A DNA stretch of 64,000 nucleotides from Trinickia caryophylli (GCF_034424545.1 NZ_CP139970.1:3534001-3598000); one strand, 5' to 3'. Shown: positions 15,955-25,427, counted from the first letter of the stretch. A program made the numbers and translations. The notes: a model not told the origin generated them from the sequence alone.

Positions 15955-17439
15955 ATGACGAACGATGCGAATGAGCCTCATGAGTCGCAGCAAGTCCTAG
16001 CCAATATCACGGTTACGAGCATTTCACCGCCGGATGGTTCGAAGTTGCTCGTCAACGTAGTCAATAATTGGTCCGCCAAATTTTCGAACAGCGAGGGCGA
16101 AAAGTGGACCTTGACGCAACCGGCGGGCGCCATCGATGCCGACGTATCCGTGGACCCGTCGACCGGCAACGTGAATTCGCAGGAGGATACGGGGCCGGTA
16201 ACCATCAAGAAGAAGGGCGTGGCCAAAGCCGAGCAGTTCGTGATCGAAGACGATAACGGCGCGTCGGCGTTGGGCTTCACCTATACCTTCGTTACGCGGG
16301 TAATCAACCCCCTCTCCTACTCTGGCGAGGTATATGCGGTAGCTCCGTTCAACGGGCAAATCGATACGAATAATGCCGACCAACTGGTCGGGCTCCAGGT
16401 CTCGGCCGACGAGGACGGTGCGATCGCCACGAACGTCGAATTGAGTGTTCAGGCCGACGGCAACGCTTTTCTTTACGACGCAAATAAGGCCGAGATCAGG
16501 GATGGCAAGCTGAATACGGGAGCTACCGGCACCGCCGTGATCTACGTGGCGAATACCGTTCCGGGAATATTCAAGGTCAACTTCCGTGGCGGGACGGATC
16601 AGTACGGAAATCCGCAAGTGGAAGGAAGTCAATCCATTCAGGTCGTGATTGCGGATTCGGATGGTGGCGGCAATCTGACGCCTAGCCCGTATATCGTGGA
16701 GATGGGGGGGGGTACTCTGGACCTCGATTCGGTGGGCAGCACGGTAACCGTCAAGATCGACACCTATCCACCGTCTGTGGGCGCCTTCATGCCCGTGGTC
16801 ATTGTGGTCAACAATGTGCCCGTGGTGAACAGTACCCTGAATACTTTTGCGGAATTCGTTACTGCCGGAATTCCGATTCCGGCGACGCTGCTTACGAAGA
16901 ATAATAATTTCATATATTACGCTACCTATATCTCCGGGGCAAACGTTCCCGACTACGAATCTGTTCCCCTGGGGCCCTTCGAAACCACGGGCGCGCCTCA
17001 TAATGAACCGCTCACGGGTGTTTCGCGAACCTACCCGGCCCCGGCACTGGCGCCGAATATCAACATTGTCAACCAATCGGCCATAGCTGGCGGCCTGCCG
17101 GTATATATCGATAACAGCGGCGGTATGATCAAAACCGGCGACAAGATCTACGTGATGGGTTATGCCAACGGATGGGATGGCGATGATGCGACGCAGTCAC
17201 GAGGAACCTCCCCGCGCGGTTATCCTTATCCTTTGACTGTGACGGACCAAAACAAGAATAACCTCACGGTTAATCTCGATCAGGCTCAGTTGAGTAATTT
17301 TGGCGATAATGTGAATGGCCGTTCTGGAAACCTGAAGATCGATTATTACGTGCTCGCTGGCGGCGTCGGGCCAAAGCTGTACTCGAAATATAAGGCGGAC
17401 GGATGGGATTTGCGCACTGCATTTCGCCAGGCGGGGTAA
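15955..17439 (+). CDS. Ig-like multidomain protein of unknown function (paralogue A)
   Basis: The 494-residue protein is rich in Val, Asn, Asp, Gly and Thr and looks like several stacked Ig-like beta domains. A Big_1-like unit spans about residues 140-240, containing TGATGTAVIYVAN. It has no signal peptide. A block PYIVEMGGGTLDLDS and a C-terminal block VNQSAIAGGLPVYI...TGDKIYV recur in the gene at 17650, so the two are paralogues over much of their length. The start at 15955 has AAGGAG eight bases upstream; an ATG at 15925 after GGAGGGGGG is possible. Codon use is visibly less GC-biased than in flanking core genes. Surface or filament role is a guess. Confidence 0.6.
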   Translation: MTNDANEPHESQQVLANITVTSISPPDGSKLLVNVVNNWSAKFSNSEGEKWTLTQPAGAIDADVSVDPSTGNVNSQEDTGPVTIKKKGVAKAEQFVIEDDNGASALGFTYTFVTRVINPLSYSGEVYAVAPFNGQIDTNNADQLVGLQVSADEDGAIATNVELSVQADGNAFLYDANKAEIRDGKLNTGATGTAVIYVANTVPGIFKVNFRGGTDQYGNPQVEGSQSIQVVIADSDGGGNLTPSPYIVEMGGGTLDLDSVGSTVTVKIDTYPPSVGAFMPVVIVVNNVPVVNSTLNTFAEFVTAGIPIPATLLTKNNNFIYYATYISGANVPDYESVPLGPFETTGAPHNEPLTGVSRTYPAPALAPNINIVNQSAIAGGLPVYIDNSGGMIKTGDKIYVMGYANGWDGDDATQSRGTSPRGYPYPLTVTDQNKNNLTVNLDQAQLSNFGDNVNGRSGNLKIDYYVLAGGVGPKLYSKYKADGWDLRTAFRQAG

Positions 17440-17452
17440 AGGCGTGCGCAAC

Positions 17453-17480
17453 GACGGTTCGGCATTTGAGCCGGACCGTC
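17453..17480 (+). terminator. Hairpin between the two Ig-like paralogues
   Basis: GACGGTTCGGC (17453-17463) and GCCGGACCGTC (17470-17480) form an 11-base-pair stem (one G-T pair) with a six-base loop, 14 bases after the stop. There is no T run, so it may be a weak terminator or an mRNA-stabilising stem and not a full stop. Confidence 0.4.
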
Positions 17481-17649
17481 ATATGAGCGGCCAGCACTGT
17501 GCCAGGCGAGGCACGCGGCGCGCGTGAGCGCGCCGCACTCGACTTCCCCGGCCGTCAACAAAACATTCTTCGACGTTTCGGCATCGCCGCGCGACCGGAT
17601 TCCAGGGCGAGCGCGACGAAAGCGGAATCGAGCCAGAAAGAGAGAGATC

Positions 17650-19065
17650 ATGTCAGATTCGAAGCTTCGTTTCGCCTATCCGCAGCCGTTTACCCCGCTT
17701 CTCGTCGGCCCTGGCGGGAACAAGGTGACTGTCCAACTGACGCCGCGCGAAGACCAGGCACTGAGGGGGCAGCCCATCCAATGGAAGGTGGAGCCGAGCG
17801 GGAGTATCAGTCTGGGTGACGGGCCCCAAACTCAAACGCTGAAGGATGGCACGACCGCCAACTTTCTGAGCGTCCCCGAGCCGGTCGACGACCTCGTGAC
17901 AGTTTCCGTTTGGGACGGCTCGCAGCCCGACGCCGCGCACTACACCACGCTCTTTCAGTGCGTCGTGCCCAGGGTGTGGGGGAGTATGGACACGAACATC
18001 GTGCCCACGACACCGCCGGCGACCACGCCCGGGAGCAATCAATTGATTACCGCGACGGCGACCGTCGTGGACGACAGTAGCGCGCCCGTTCGAGGGCTGC
18101 TTTTCTATTGGACCGGATCGCCCGCCACGCCCACTTCGGCGTACCGCGTGCTTCCGCTCGGACTCGAACCGGTAGCCGGTCAGGCCGACGGGTATCCGTG
18201 CGTGACCGATGATAGCGGCATGGGGGGACTTGCCTTTGCGAATACCAGGCCCACCATCATATTGCTGGGGATAGCCACGAACACGACGCAGCGATATCTG
18301 GTCGCTTTCAGCGATGTGGCCAAGGGCATCGGCAAGTTGCCTCCGCTGATCGTTCCGCTCGGCGACGGCAACGTTCTCGACCTCGACAGTCAGAGCGATC
18401 CGCTCGGCGTGCCGATTTTTCTGGATCCGACATTGAGCAGCACCCAGAATTACGTCATGGTCTGGCTCAACGGCGTGATTGCGGCGGTCGGCTATCCCGG
18501 CAAGGACTACACGACTACGCCGTTGTACGTGCCGAAGAATTACTTCAAGAATGAGCAGGCTTCCAATCTGATCGGCGCAGTGATCAGCAATGTTGCCGGT
18601 AACGGAGGCGACACCGGACTGCTGCAGTTTCCCGCCAAGGGCGATGTGCCTGTGATAGAGCCGCCTCAGAGAATTCGCACGCTCGAAGCGCCGACGCTCG
18701 TGCGTGGAGTGGGTGGCGGAGCCGTCAATCAATCGACGCTTTCTGGCGGCCTTCAAATCTGGATTCCCGCATACGATCATATCGACGATGGCGACAAAAT
18801 CCAGATCAGGATGTATCTGCAAGGCTATTTCGCGGGTACCACCATCAAGCGATACGGTCTCGTTCAAATGGAGGTGACGACGTCGTACGGCGACGTCGAC
18901 GACGGCTTGCTGGTGGTTGCCAACGAGGCGGACTTCGCCGGTTACGACGTATCGTCGATGGGGGACGTCGGGGTGCTCCAAATCGAATATATCGTGGATG
19001 GCGATGAGTATTCGAAGCTCCTGACGCGACCGTTTTCGTACGCGGGACTTGGGGCTCAGCTGTGA
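17650..19065 (+). CDS. Ig-like multidomain protein of unknown function (paralogue B)
   Basis: The 471-residue protein begins MSDSKLRFAYPQPFTP and has no signal peptide. The N-terminal half reads as two Ig-like/Big_1-like units (about 15-110 and 125-225; QLITATATVVDDSSAPVRG). The second half shares with paralogue A the blocks PPLIVPLGDGNVLDLDS and VNQSTLSGGLQIWI...DDGDKIQI and the ending IEYIVDGDEYSK. The frame is open upstream with other possible starts; ATG 17650 is chosen because it begins where the domain does, though its ribosome-binding site is weak. Partner or copy of the preceding gene; function unknown. Confidence 0.6.
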   Translation: MSDSKLRFAYPQPFTPLLVGPGGNKVTVQLTPREDQALRGQPIQWKVEPSGSISLGDGPQTQTLKDGTTANFLSVPEPVDDLVTVSVWDGSQPDAAHYTTLFQCVVPRVWGSMDTNIVPTTPPATTPGSNQLITATATVVDDSSAPVRGLLFYWTGSPATPTSAYRVLPLGLEPVAGQADGYPCVTDDSGMGGLAFANTRPTIILLGIATNTTQRYLVAFSDVAKGIGKLPPLIVPLGDGNVLDLDSQSDPLGVPIFLDPTLSSTQNYVMVWLNGVIAAVGYPGKDYTTTPLYVPKNYFKNEQASNLIGAVISNVAGNGGDTGLLQFPAKGDVPVIEPPQRIRTLEAPTLVRGVGGGAVNQSTLSGGLQIWIPAYDHIDDGDKIQIRMYLQGYFAGTTIKRYGLVQMEVTTSYGDVDDGLLVVANEADFAGYDVSSMGDVGVLQIEYIVDGDEYSKLLTRPFSYAGLGAQL

Positions 19066-19380
19066 CAACGCCCGTCGCCGCCGCGAAATCGTCGACTTGC
19101 GGAGCGTCTTCACGATGATCGCGAAGAAAATCAAATCGACCGAGGCGAATACGAATATCTCGCTTGCGCGGCGCTGGATCGTCGTTTCCTCAATCGGCTT
19201 GACCCATCCCATTTGGGCGGAAGACCGGCTCTTTTTAGGCCGATGCCCATATTAGGCGCCTTCTCGGGAAATCAGAATAAGCAGGTAACAAGAGCATGCG
19301 TCCGTCGCAAGGCATCGGTTGTTGAAACGGAGCGCTCACTCGTCACCGAGTAACGATCTGATTCCGAGAAGGAGATAGTT
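19066..19380. other. Intergenic region before the Kelch lipoprotein gene
   Basis: This stretch of 315 bases carries no supported gene. A 46-codon frame from ATG 19115 (MIAKKIKSTEANTN...) has no clear ribosome-binding site and no recognisable family, so it is not called. The right end contains the leader of the next gene, with AAGGAG at 19369-19374. Confidence 0.4.
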
Positions 19381-21381
19381 GTGATCAAGAATCTATTTTT
19401 GGTTGTCGCTACCATAGCGACGATGGGGCTTGCCGGCTGCGGAGGCGGGGGAGGCGGCATTGGACAGGATCTGTCGCAACCGGGCACGACCTCGCCGCCC
19501 ACGAGCCTCGAGTACGAACAGAGCGTTGTCTCGTATGCGCGCGACGTGGCAATCCCCGAAAACCACCCGCAAAGCACGGGCGGGGCAATTTCTCACTATT
19601 CGATTGCGCCGGCTCTGCCGCAGGGCCTGGTCATCGATCCCGACAGCGGGGTGATCAGTGGTACGCCTACCGTCGTCAGCCCGGCGAGAGGCTATACGGT
19701 GACGGGCAGCAACAGCGCCGGATCGGTAACGGCGGCGCTGCGCATCCAAGTCGACGAGACGGTTCAGGCGCCTCAATCGCTTCACTATACGAACCCCGTC
19801 GTCGACTATGTGGTGAACCAGCCGATTCAGCCTAACGAGCCGAATCCCGAGGGCGGGGCGGTCTCGAGCTACAGCATCTCGCCGTCACTGCCTGCCGGAT
19901 TGGATTTCGACACAAGCACAGGCGTGATCAGCGGCACCCCCACGGTGGTTACCGCCGAGCAGAAATACACGGTCACCGCTTTGAACAGTGCGGGCTCGAC
20001 CAGCGAAGACCTGAAAATCTCGGTTGTGACTTCGCCGGAACCGCCGACGTCGCTGACGTACCAGCAGACGTGGGCAGCCTATGCGATGGACCGGGCGATG
20101 TTGCCCAACAGGCCGATTTCGGAGGGGGGGACGGTGACGCACTACACGATTTCTCCCGCTGTGCCGGCCGGCATGACATTCGACGAGAACACGGGTGTAA
20201 TCAGCGGCACCCCCACCGTTCAGGCGAGCGAGCAGACCTATACCGTCAGCGGTACCAATGCGGCCAGCCAGCAACCGGTTCTCGCGCAGATCCAGATGCA
20301 GGTGGTGCCCCAGGGAACGTGGGTTCGCACACCCGGCCAGATGTCGGCCAACCGCAGGTACCCGATGGTCGTCAAACTTTCCAATGGCGATGTCCTCGCG
20401 ATCGGCGGTGCGAATACGTCGGACAAGACGGTGGACAGGTACGACCCGAACAGCGGGCAGTGGAAGGCCGTTGCTCCGACAGCTGTTGCGCACACGAACG
20501 GCGTCTCGGTATTGCTGGACGATGACCGGGTGCTCGTCGCAGGCGGACAACAAGGCGCAACGCCGCAGACTTCGGCGGAACTCTACAACACGAAAACCGA
20601 TACGTGGACGACGGTTGCCGATGCGATTCCCGGCACCCCCGCCATCAACGGCCGGGCCGGAATTGTCGGTGCCGATAAACGTGTCTACATGGTGGGTGGC
20701 TTCGACAGCGCGGGCAATGGGCTCTCTTCGACGGTCATCTACAACCCGGCCGCCACCGGCAATCCCTGGAGCACGGGCCCGAATCTGACGAAGTGCGGAA
20801 GCGTCGCGGGGCTGTACAAGCTCAGTAACGACAATCTGCTGGCCGCAGGGGGCATGATGCCGCCGAACGGTTCCTGTACGGCGGGCGCGCTGCAGGTGAC
20901 GTCCAACGGTTCGGCCCGGCTCGACCCCGCGAGCGGCTCGCCCAGCTGGACGGCGACCGCTGGGCAGATGCCGCAGCAGGCGAGTGGTTTCGGCGCGTTG
21001 TCGGTCGGCGATACCGCGATAGCGGTGGGCGGGGTTGCCAATGACCCGCTGGCGGGCTTCAACCAAACCCGGTTGAGCACCATTCAGGAGTTTTCGCCTG
21101 CCACGGATTCGTGGACGACGGTGGGTTCGCTGAAAGAGGCGCTTCAGGCTCCGCGCGTCGCATTGCTCGACGACGGTGAGGTTTTGGTCGCGGGCGGCGT
21201 GAGCGCCACCGGTGTCCCGGTAGCCGACGCCGAGATCTACGACCCTGCCACGAAGCAGACGAAGATGATTGCGCCGATGACGGCAGCGCGCGGTGCCAAC
21301 GCCCAGAGCGTGACGTTGAACGACGGCCACGTGCTGGTGACGGGCGGTGACGGCACGAGCTCGGAGCTGTATGTGCAGTAA
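19381..21381 (+). CDS. Lipoprotein with three Ig-like domains and a Kelch beta-propeller
   Basis: The 666-residue protein starts with GTG six bases after AAGGAG. It has a lipoprotein signal with lipobox LAGC (lipidated Cys20), followed by a glycine run. Three putative-Ig (He_PIG-type) repeats of about 90 residues follow (about 38-315), each ending in the marker GVISGTPTV. The remainder (about 320-666) is Kelch-like, with repeated blades such as GDVLAIGGA, DRVLVAGGQ, GEVLVAGGV and GHVLVTGGD. This suggests an envelope-anchored binding protein; the ligand is unknown. It closes the run of plus-strand genes that begins with the Hint-domain gene and has a strong terminator after it. Confidence 0.8.
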   Translation: MIKNLFLVVATIATMGLAGCGGGGGGIGQDLSQPGTTSPPTSLEYEQSVVSYARDVAIPENHPQSTGGAISHYSIAPALPQGLVIDPDSGVISGTPTVVSPARGYTVTGSNSAGSVTAALRIQVDETVQAPQSLHYTNPVVDYVVNQPIQPNEPNPEGGAVSSYSISPSLPAGLDFDTSTGVISGTPTVVTAEQKYTVTALNSAGSTSEDLKISVVTSPEPPTSLTYQQTWAAYAMDRAMLPNRPISEGGTVTHYTISPAVPAGMTFDENTGVISGTPTVQASEQTYTVSGTNAASQQPVLAQIQMQVVPQGTWVRTPGQMSANRRYPMVVKLSNGDVLAIGGANTSDKTVDRYDPNSGQWKAVAPTAVAHTNGVSVLLDDDRVLVAGGQQGATPQTSAELYNTKTDTWTTVADAIPGTPAINGRAGIVGADKRVYMVGGFDSAGNGLSSTVIYNPAATGNPWSTGPNLTKCGSVAGLYKLSNDNLLAAGGMMPPNGSCTAGALQVTSNGSARLDPASGSPSWTATAGQMPQQASGFGALSVGDTAIAVGGVANDPLAGFNQTRLSTIQEFSPATDSWTTVGSLKEALQAPRVALLDDGEVLVAGGVSATGVPVADAEIYDPATKQTKMIAPMTAARGANAQSVTLNDGHVLVTGGDGTSSELYVQ

Positions 21382-21411
21382 CGTCTGATTCGGCTGATTG
21401 TCTACGCTCGG

Positions 21412-21457
21412 GAGTCCGGCGGGCGCGCATGAATGTGCGCGTCCGCCGGGCTCTTTT
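21412..21457 (+). terminator. Rho-independent terminator after the Kelch lipoprotein gene
   Basis: A long hairpin (arms CCGGCGGGCGCGCAT and ATGTGCGCGTCCGCCGG with few mismatches) is followed by CTCTTTT. It lies 31 bases past the stop and between convergent genes, so it may serve both sides. Confidence 0.7.
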
Positions 21458-21500
21458 CGACAACTGCACTCGGCGCGTGACGCGTGGTGCCCGGTTTCGG

Positions 21501-21866
21501 TCAGACCACGCAGCGTGCGATATGGAAGCGCATCTCGGGTTCGGAAACCGGGCCGTCGTCGGCGGATCGACGCACGTTGACCGCGGTGCCACTGCCGGCC
21601 GGCGCGAGGGTGATGAGCCACGCTTGCCTGCCCACCTCGAGCTGGGTGGCCGTTCCGCCAGCCGTGCGGCGCACCGCGTGCACTCTGTCTTCGAGGCAAC
21701 TGGCGATCGCCGTGGCCGGACGGCGCGAAGTGAACGCCATGAGCGAATCGGAGCCGCGAGCGGCGGCGGGTGCGCCGCCGGTCTGGGCCGAAGGCGTGGG
21801 CGCCGAACCGCAGGCGGTAAGCCCGAGGAGTGTGAATGCGGCGAGAGCGGCGAAAGGTTTGGGCAT
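21501..21866 (-). CDS. Small lipoprotein of unknown function
   Basis: The 121-residue protein has a lipoprotein signal (LLGLTAC; lipidated Cys19), a short Ala/Ser/Gly linker, then a compact domain of about 80 residues with two cysteines (ASCLEDRVHAV... and a C-terminal HIARCVV). I do not recognise a named family. The start at 21866 is the ATG next to the signal peptide. It is convergent with the Kelch lipoprotein and divergent from the chemosensory cassette. Confidence 0.6.
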   Translation of the reverse strand: MPKPFAALAAFTLLGLTACGSAPTPSAQTGGAPAAARGSDSLMAFTSRRPATAIASCLEDRVHAVRRTAGGTATQLEVGRQAWLITLAPAGSGTAVNVRRSADDGPVSEPEMRFHIARCVV

Positions 21867-22276
21867 GTGAGTCCGGCGAACGAAAAGATGCGGAAAAAGC
21901 GGCTCTATCGACGAGCGTCGACAGTCTAACCGCGGCGGACCGAAAAGAATTTTCCGAAAAAGGCCGAGAAAACCCCCTATTTGAAGGTTGTGAGGCTGCT
22001 CGCTCGCCTCGGAACGTGCGCGGGCGTGGGCGGCATTCGCAAGCAGCACGGGCCCCATTTTCCGAGGTCGGGCGCGTGCCGATAAGCGCCTCGACGAGTT
22101 GGCCGCGCCCCGCTCTTCGCGCGAGCGAACATCGTCCGCAAGGGACGGTCATCGCTTTGTAACACCGCCGCCACCATAATCTCCCCGCTTCTCAAAGTAA
22201 GCAGACGTTACAAATGCGTGCGGACTTCCACGAGAAAGAGGGGAGCCGGGCGCGAGCCGGTACGGGGAACTTGCTC
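21867..22276. other. Divergent intergenic region, lipoprotein / chemosensory cassette
   Basis: About 350-410 bases (depending on the kinase start) separate divergent genes. No RNA gene or repeat was recognised. A CATAAT at about 22173 is a possible -10 element for the cassette, without a convincing -35. Confidence 0.35.
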
Positions 22277-24658
22277 ATGACAATCCGTCATCGCATTACG
22301 CTTTTGGTGGTCCTGATGTTCGTCGCCCTGGTGGCGATCGGAGGGTATGCAACCTATCAGGCGCGGCGCAGTGCCGCGGACGTTCGTCAGGTGACGCAAG
22401 GGGTGGTGCCGAGCGCACTGGCATCGGCCGATCTGGTCTCCGATGTCAAAGCGGTGCAACTCGCGACGATGACGCTCGTTTATGCGCCGGACGCGAACAT
22501 GGTCGAGCAGGCCAAAGCGCAGCTCGCCACGAAGGAGGCGGTGCTGCGCCGATCGCTCGATCTTCAGGAAAAGGCAGCGGCGAGCCAGGCCCAGAAGGGG
22601 CTCGTCGTGCAGGCGCGCGAGACGCTGGCCAACTATTTCAACGCCATTCGCGACACCGAAAAGATGAAAGCCGATGGCAAGGATGCGCTTGCGCAGGCCT
22701 ATCTTTTCGCGAACGTCGCTCAGTATCGCGACGAGCTCGAAGGCATCGTCGAGACGATGCGCATCGAGAAGAACCGCCAAAAGGACGAGGCCATCGGGCG
22801 CCTGAACGGGATGCTCGCGACGACGACTGTGGCGATCGGCGGCGCGACGGCCGCGGCCATGATGCTGCTCGTCGTCATCGGCGCGCTGCTTTATCGTCAG
22901 ATCACGCGTCCGCTCAGCAGCATGCAGAAAATGATGAGCGAGATCGCGGCGAACCAGGACTTCACGCGTCGTGTGCCGATCGCGCGTATGGACGAAATCG
23001 GCCGCTCCATTGCCGCGTTCAATGAAATGATCGAGCGGATCCAGGAGAGCTCCACGCAGCTCAAGCAAAAGACAGCCGATATCCAGGCGATGTTGCAGAA
23101 CATGCAACAGGGGATCCTGACCGTCGTCGGCGAGGGCAAGGTCCACGCCGAATACTCGGCCTACCTCGAAGCGATCTTCGAGACGCCCGACATCGCGGGG
23201 CGCGACGTGATGGCGCTCGTGTTCGACGACAGCAGCCTCGATGCCGATACCCGTTCGCAAGTCGAGGCGGCCATACATGCCTGCATCGGCGAAGACGCGA
23301 TCAATTTCGAATTCAATCAGCACTTGCTCGTCAACGAGATCGAAAAGACGGTGGCCGACGGTCGCAGAAAAACGCTTGATCTGAGCTGGTCCGCGATCAC
23401 GGACGAAACGGACACGGTCATGCGCCTCATGCTGTGCGTGCGCGACGTAACCGAACTGAGGCGCCTTGCTGCCGAAGCGGGCGAGCAAAAGCGTCAGCTC
23501 GAGATGATCGGCGAAATCCTCTCGGTCAGTCAGGAAAAATTCCATCAGTTCGTCGAAAGCGCGAAGGGCTTCATTCACGAGAATGAACGGATCATCGGCC
23601 AGCACGAGTACGCCACCGATGCGGCCGTGGCGGAACTCTTTCGCAACATGCATACGATCAAAGGCAATGCACGCACTTATGGCCTGCGGCATCTGACGAG
23701 CGTGGTGCACGAGGCCGAGCAACGCTACGACGCATTGCGCCGCGGCGGGGCCGCCGAGGGCTGGGACCGGGATGCGTCGATTGCCGAGCTGGCGCGCGTA
23801 AAGGCGGCAGTCGAACATTACGAAACGATCAATGCGGTCAATCTCGGCCGCAAGCGCGATCAGCGGCCGGCTGGCGCCGATCGCTATCTCGTGGTGGACC
23901 GCGCGCATATCGTGGCGAGCCTGCAGTTGCTGGATGCTGTCGATACCGGCGATGCCGCGCAGTTGCGCAGCATGCGCGAGCATGTGCGGCGCACGCTGTG
24001 CCTGCTCGATACGCAGTCGTTCGCCGAGACGCTTTCCGGCATTACCGATTCGCTGCCTTCGCTGGCGAAGGAACTTGGCAAGGCGGCGCCACGCGTGTCG
24101 ATCGACGACAACGGGTATCGCCTGCGCTCGCAAGTCGGCGAGACGCTTGCGCACGTCTTCACGCACCTGCTGCGCAATGCCGTGGATCACGGCATCGAGA
24201 CCGTGGACGAACGCGAGGCCGCGGGCAAGCCGGCCGCCGGCACGATCGATCTCGAGGTGGGCGTCGATAAAGGCGAACTGCAGATCGCACTGAGCGACGA
24301 CGGCCGCGGGCTCGCGCTCGCCCGTATCCGCGCCAAGGCTGAATCGCTGGGCTGGATCGCACCGGGCGAGGCGGTGGCCGACGAAGCCGTGGCGGAGTAC
24401 GTATTCCGGTCGGGTTTTTCCACGGCACAGGCGGTTACGGAAGTGTCGGGGCGCGGGGTCGGCATGGACGCCGTGCGCGGCATGCTTGCGCGGGAGCTGG
24501 GCCGCATCGAACTACGCTTCACCGACGACCGCGTGGGCAGTGCCTACCGGCGCTTCCAGACCATCATCAGGCTGCCCGAATCGTGCATGGTCGACAGCCT
24601 CGGGATTTCCGCCGGCCGCCAGTCGGACGACGCGACAAGCGGCTCGCTCGTGTCGTAG
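22277..24658 (+). CDS. Membrane CheA-like histidine kinase with HAMP and Hpt domains
   Basis: The 793-residue protein joins an MCP-like sensor to a CheA-like kinase. In order: TM1 (about 7-28), a helical periplasmic domain (about 30-185), TM2 (about 187-210), HAMP (about 211-265; ITRPLSSMQKMM), a PAS-like region (about 280-400), an Hpt domain with phospho-acceptor His459 in NMHTIKGNARTYG, and a CheA-type ATPase with LLRNAVDHGIE (Asn634), DDGRGL and GRGVGMDAV. It stops at LPESCMVDSLG, where CheA would begin its CheW-like regulatory domain, so no CheW-binding module is present. An ATG at 22214 would add 21 residues; 22277 is preferred because it opens on the TM1 helix. It heads a five-gene cassette. 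Confidence 0.8.
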   Translation: MTIRHRITLLVVLMFVALVAIGGYATYQARRSAADVRQVTQGVVPSALASADLVSDVKAVQLATMTLVYAPDANMVEQAKAQLATKEAVLRRSLDLQEKAAASQAQKGLVVQARETLANYFNAIRDTEKMKADGKDALAQAYLFANVAQYRDELEGIVETMRIEKNRQKDEAIGRLNGMLATTTVAIGGATAAAMMLLVVIGALLYRQITRPLSSMQKMMSEIAANQDFTRRVPIARMDEIGRSIAAFNEMIERIQESSTQLKQKTADIQAMLQNMQQGILTVVGEGKVHAEYSAYLEAIFETPDIAGRDVMALVFDDSSLDADTRSQVEAAIHACIGEDAINFEFNQHLLVNEIEKTVADGRRKTLDLSWSAITDETDTVMRLMLCVRDVTELRRLAAEAGEQKRQLEMIGEILSVSQEKFHQFVESAKGFIHENERIIGQHEYATDAAVAELFRNMHTIKGNARTYGLRHLTSVVHEAEQRYDALRRGGAAEGWDRDASIAELARVKAAVEHYETINAVNLGRKRDQRPAGADRYLVVDRAHIVASLQLLDAVDTGDAAQLRSMREHVRRTLCLLDTQSFAETLSGITDSLPSLAKELGKAAPRVSIDDNGYRLRSQVGETLAHVFTHLLRNAVDHGIETVDEREAAGKPAAGTIDLEVGVDKGELQIALSDDGRGLALARIRAKAESLGWIAPGEAVADEAVAEYVFRSGFSTAQAVTEVSGRGVGMDAVRGMLARELGRIELRFTDDRVGSAYRRFQTIIRLPESCMVDSLGISAGRQSDDATSGSLVS

Positions 24659-24692
24659 CGGCGTGGGTCCTCAAGCTCATCGGGAAGAAACC

Positions 24693-25427
24693 TTGTTTTT
24701 ATCGTATGCAATGCCGGCGCTCGCGGGCGCGGTTTTCTCGGCGCTCGCCGCATGGCTTGTCCACCGGCGTGTTTCCGCGCGAATGACGCACAGGTATCGC
24801 GATGCACTCGAGCGCGAGCATGGCTCGCTCGTCGAAGCGCAGGCACGTTTTGCCGAAAGCCTGAACGGGCTCCAAACGCGCTGCGCGGAGCACGAGGCGG
24901 TGCAATCCGGCTTGCGCGATCAACTCGCTCACGCCGAGAAAGGCGCGGCGGACTTGCGCCTCGCGCTCGATGCGGCCGGCGCGCGCAACGCCGATCTGGT
25001 GGCCCACGCGCAGCGGATTGCCGAAGAAGCCGCGCGGCTCAGGCAACTGTCCACGACCTTCGAGCGCTGGCACGAGCAGATGATCTCGCTGATGGCGCAG
25101 AACCAGGACATGCATCGCAAGAATCATGAACTCGCGCGTATCGTCAATCATGTGCTGATCGTTTCGCTCAATGCCTCGATCGAGGCCGCGCGGGCCGGCG
25201 CGGCGGGGCGCGGGTTTTCGATCGTGGCAAGCGAGGTGCGCACGCTCGCATCGCGCTCGCAGGAGTTGTCGAAGAGTTACCGCGACAGCCTCGACCGCAA
25301 TGACCTGATCACGACGGCCACGTTTCAGGACATTCAGGCCGGCGGGAAAATGATCACGGCATCGCTGGGTGCCGTCCAGGCGCTGGCGGCGCAATTTCAG
25401 TCGAAACTCGAACGGGCGCCCGCGTGA
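24693..25427 (+). CDS. Short methyl-accepting-chemotaxis-like signalling protein
   Basis: The 244-residue protein has one N-terminal membrane helix (ALAGAVFSALAAWLVHRR), a coiled coil (about 35-150), and the MCP hairpin tip with LNASIEAARAGAAGRGFSIV followed by ASEVRTLASRS. There is no periplasmic sensor or HAMP, and no room for full methylation helices, so it is probably a signalling adaptor for the upstream kinase. The start is uncertain: TTG 24693 follows GGGAAGAAA, while ATG 24711 has no ribosome-binding site. Its stop overlaps the next start as GTGA. Confidence 0.7.
   Translation: MFLSYAMPALAGAVFSALAAWLVHRRVSARMTHRYRDALEREHGSLVEAQARFAESLNGLQTRCAEHEAVQSGLRDQLAHAEKGAADLRLALDAAGARNADLVAHAQRIAEEAARLRQLSTTFERWHEQMISLMAQNQDMHRKNHELARIVNHVLIVSLNASIEAARAGAAGRGFSIVASEVRTLASRSQELSKSYRDSLDRNDLITTATFQDIQAGGKMITASLGAVQALAAQFQSKLERAPA

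Noticed and set aside
19115..19255. 46-codon frame before the Kelch lipoprotein
   Set aside because: No clear ribosome-binding site or homologous feature was seen; chance cannot be excluded.
12160..21381. Prophage or integrative element
   Set aside because: No integrase, transposase, tRNA attachment site, flanking direct repeats or phage structural genes were seen; only composition and gene novelty suggest transfer.
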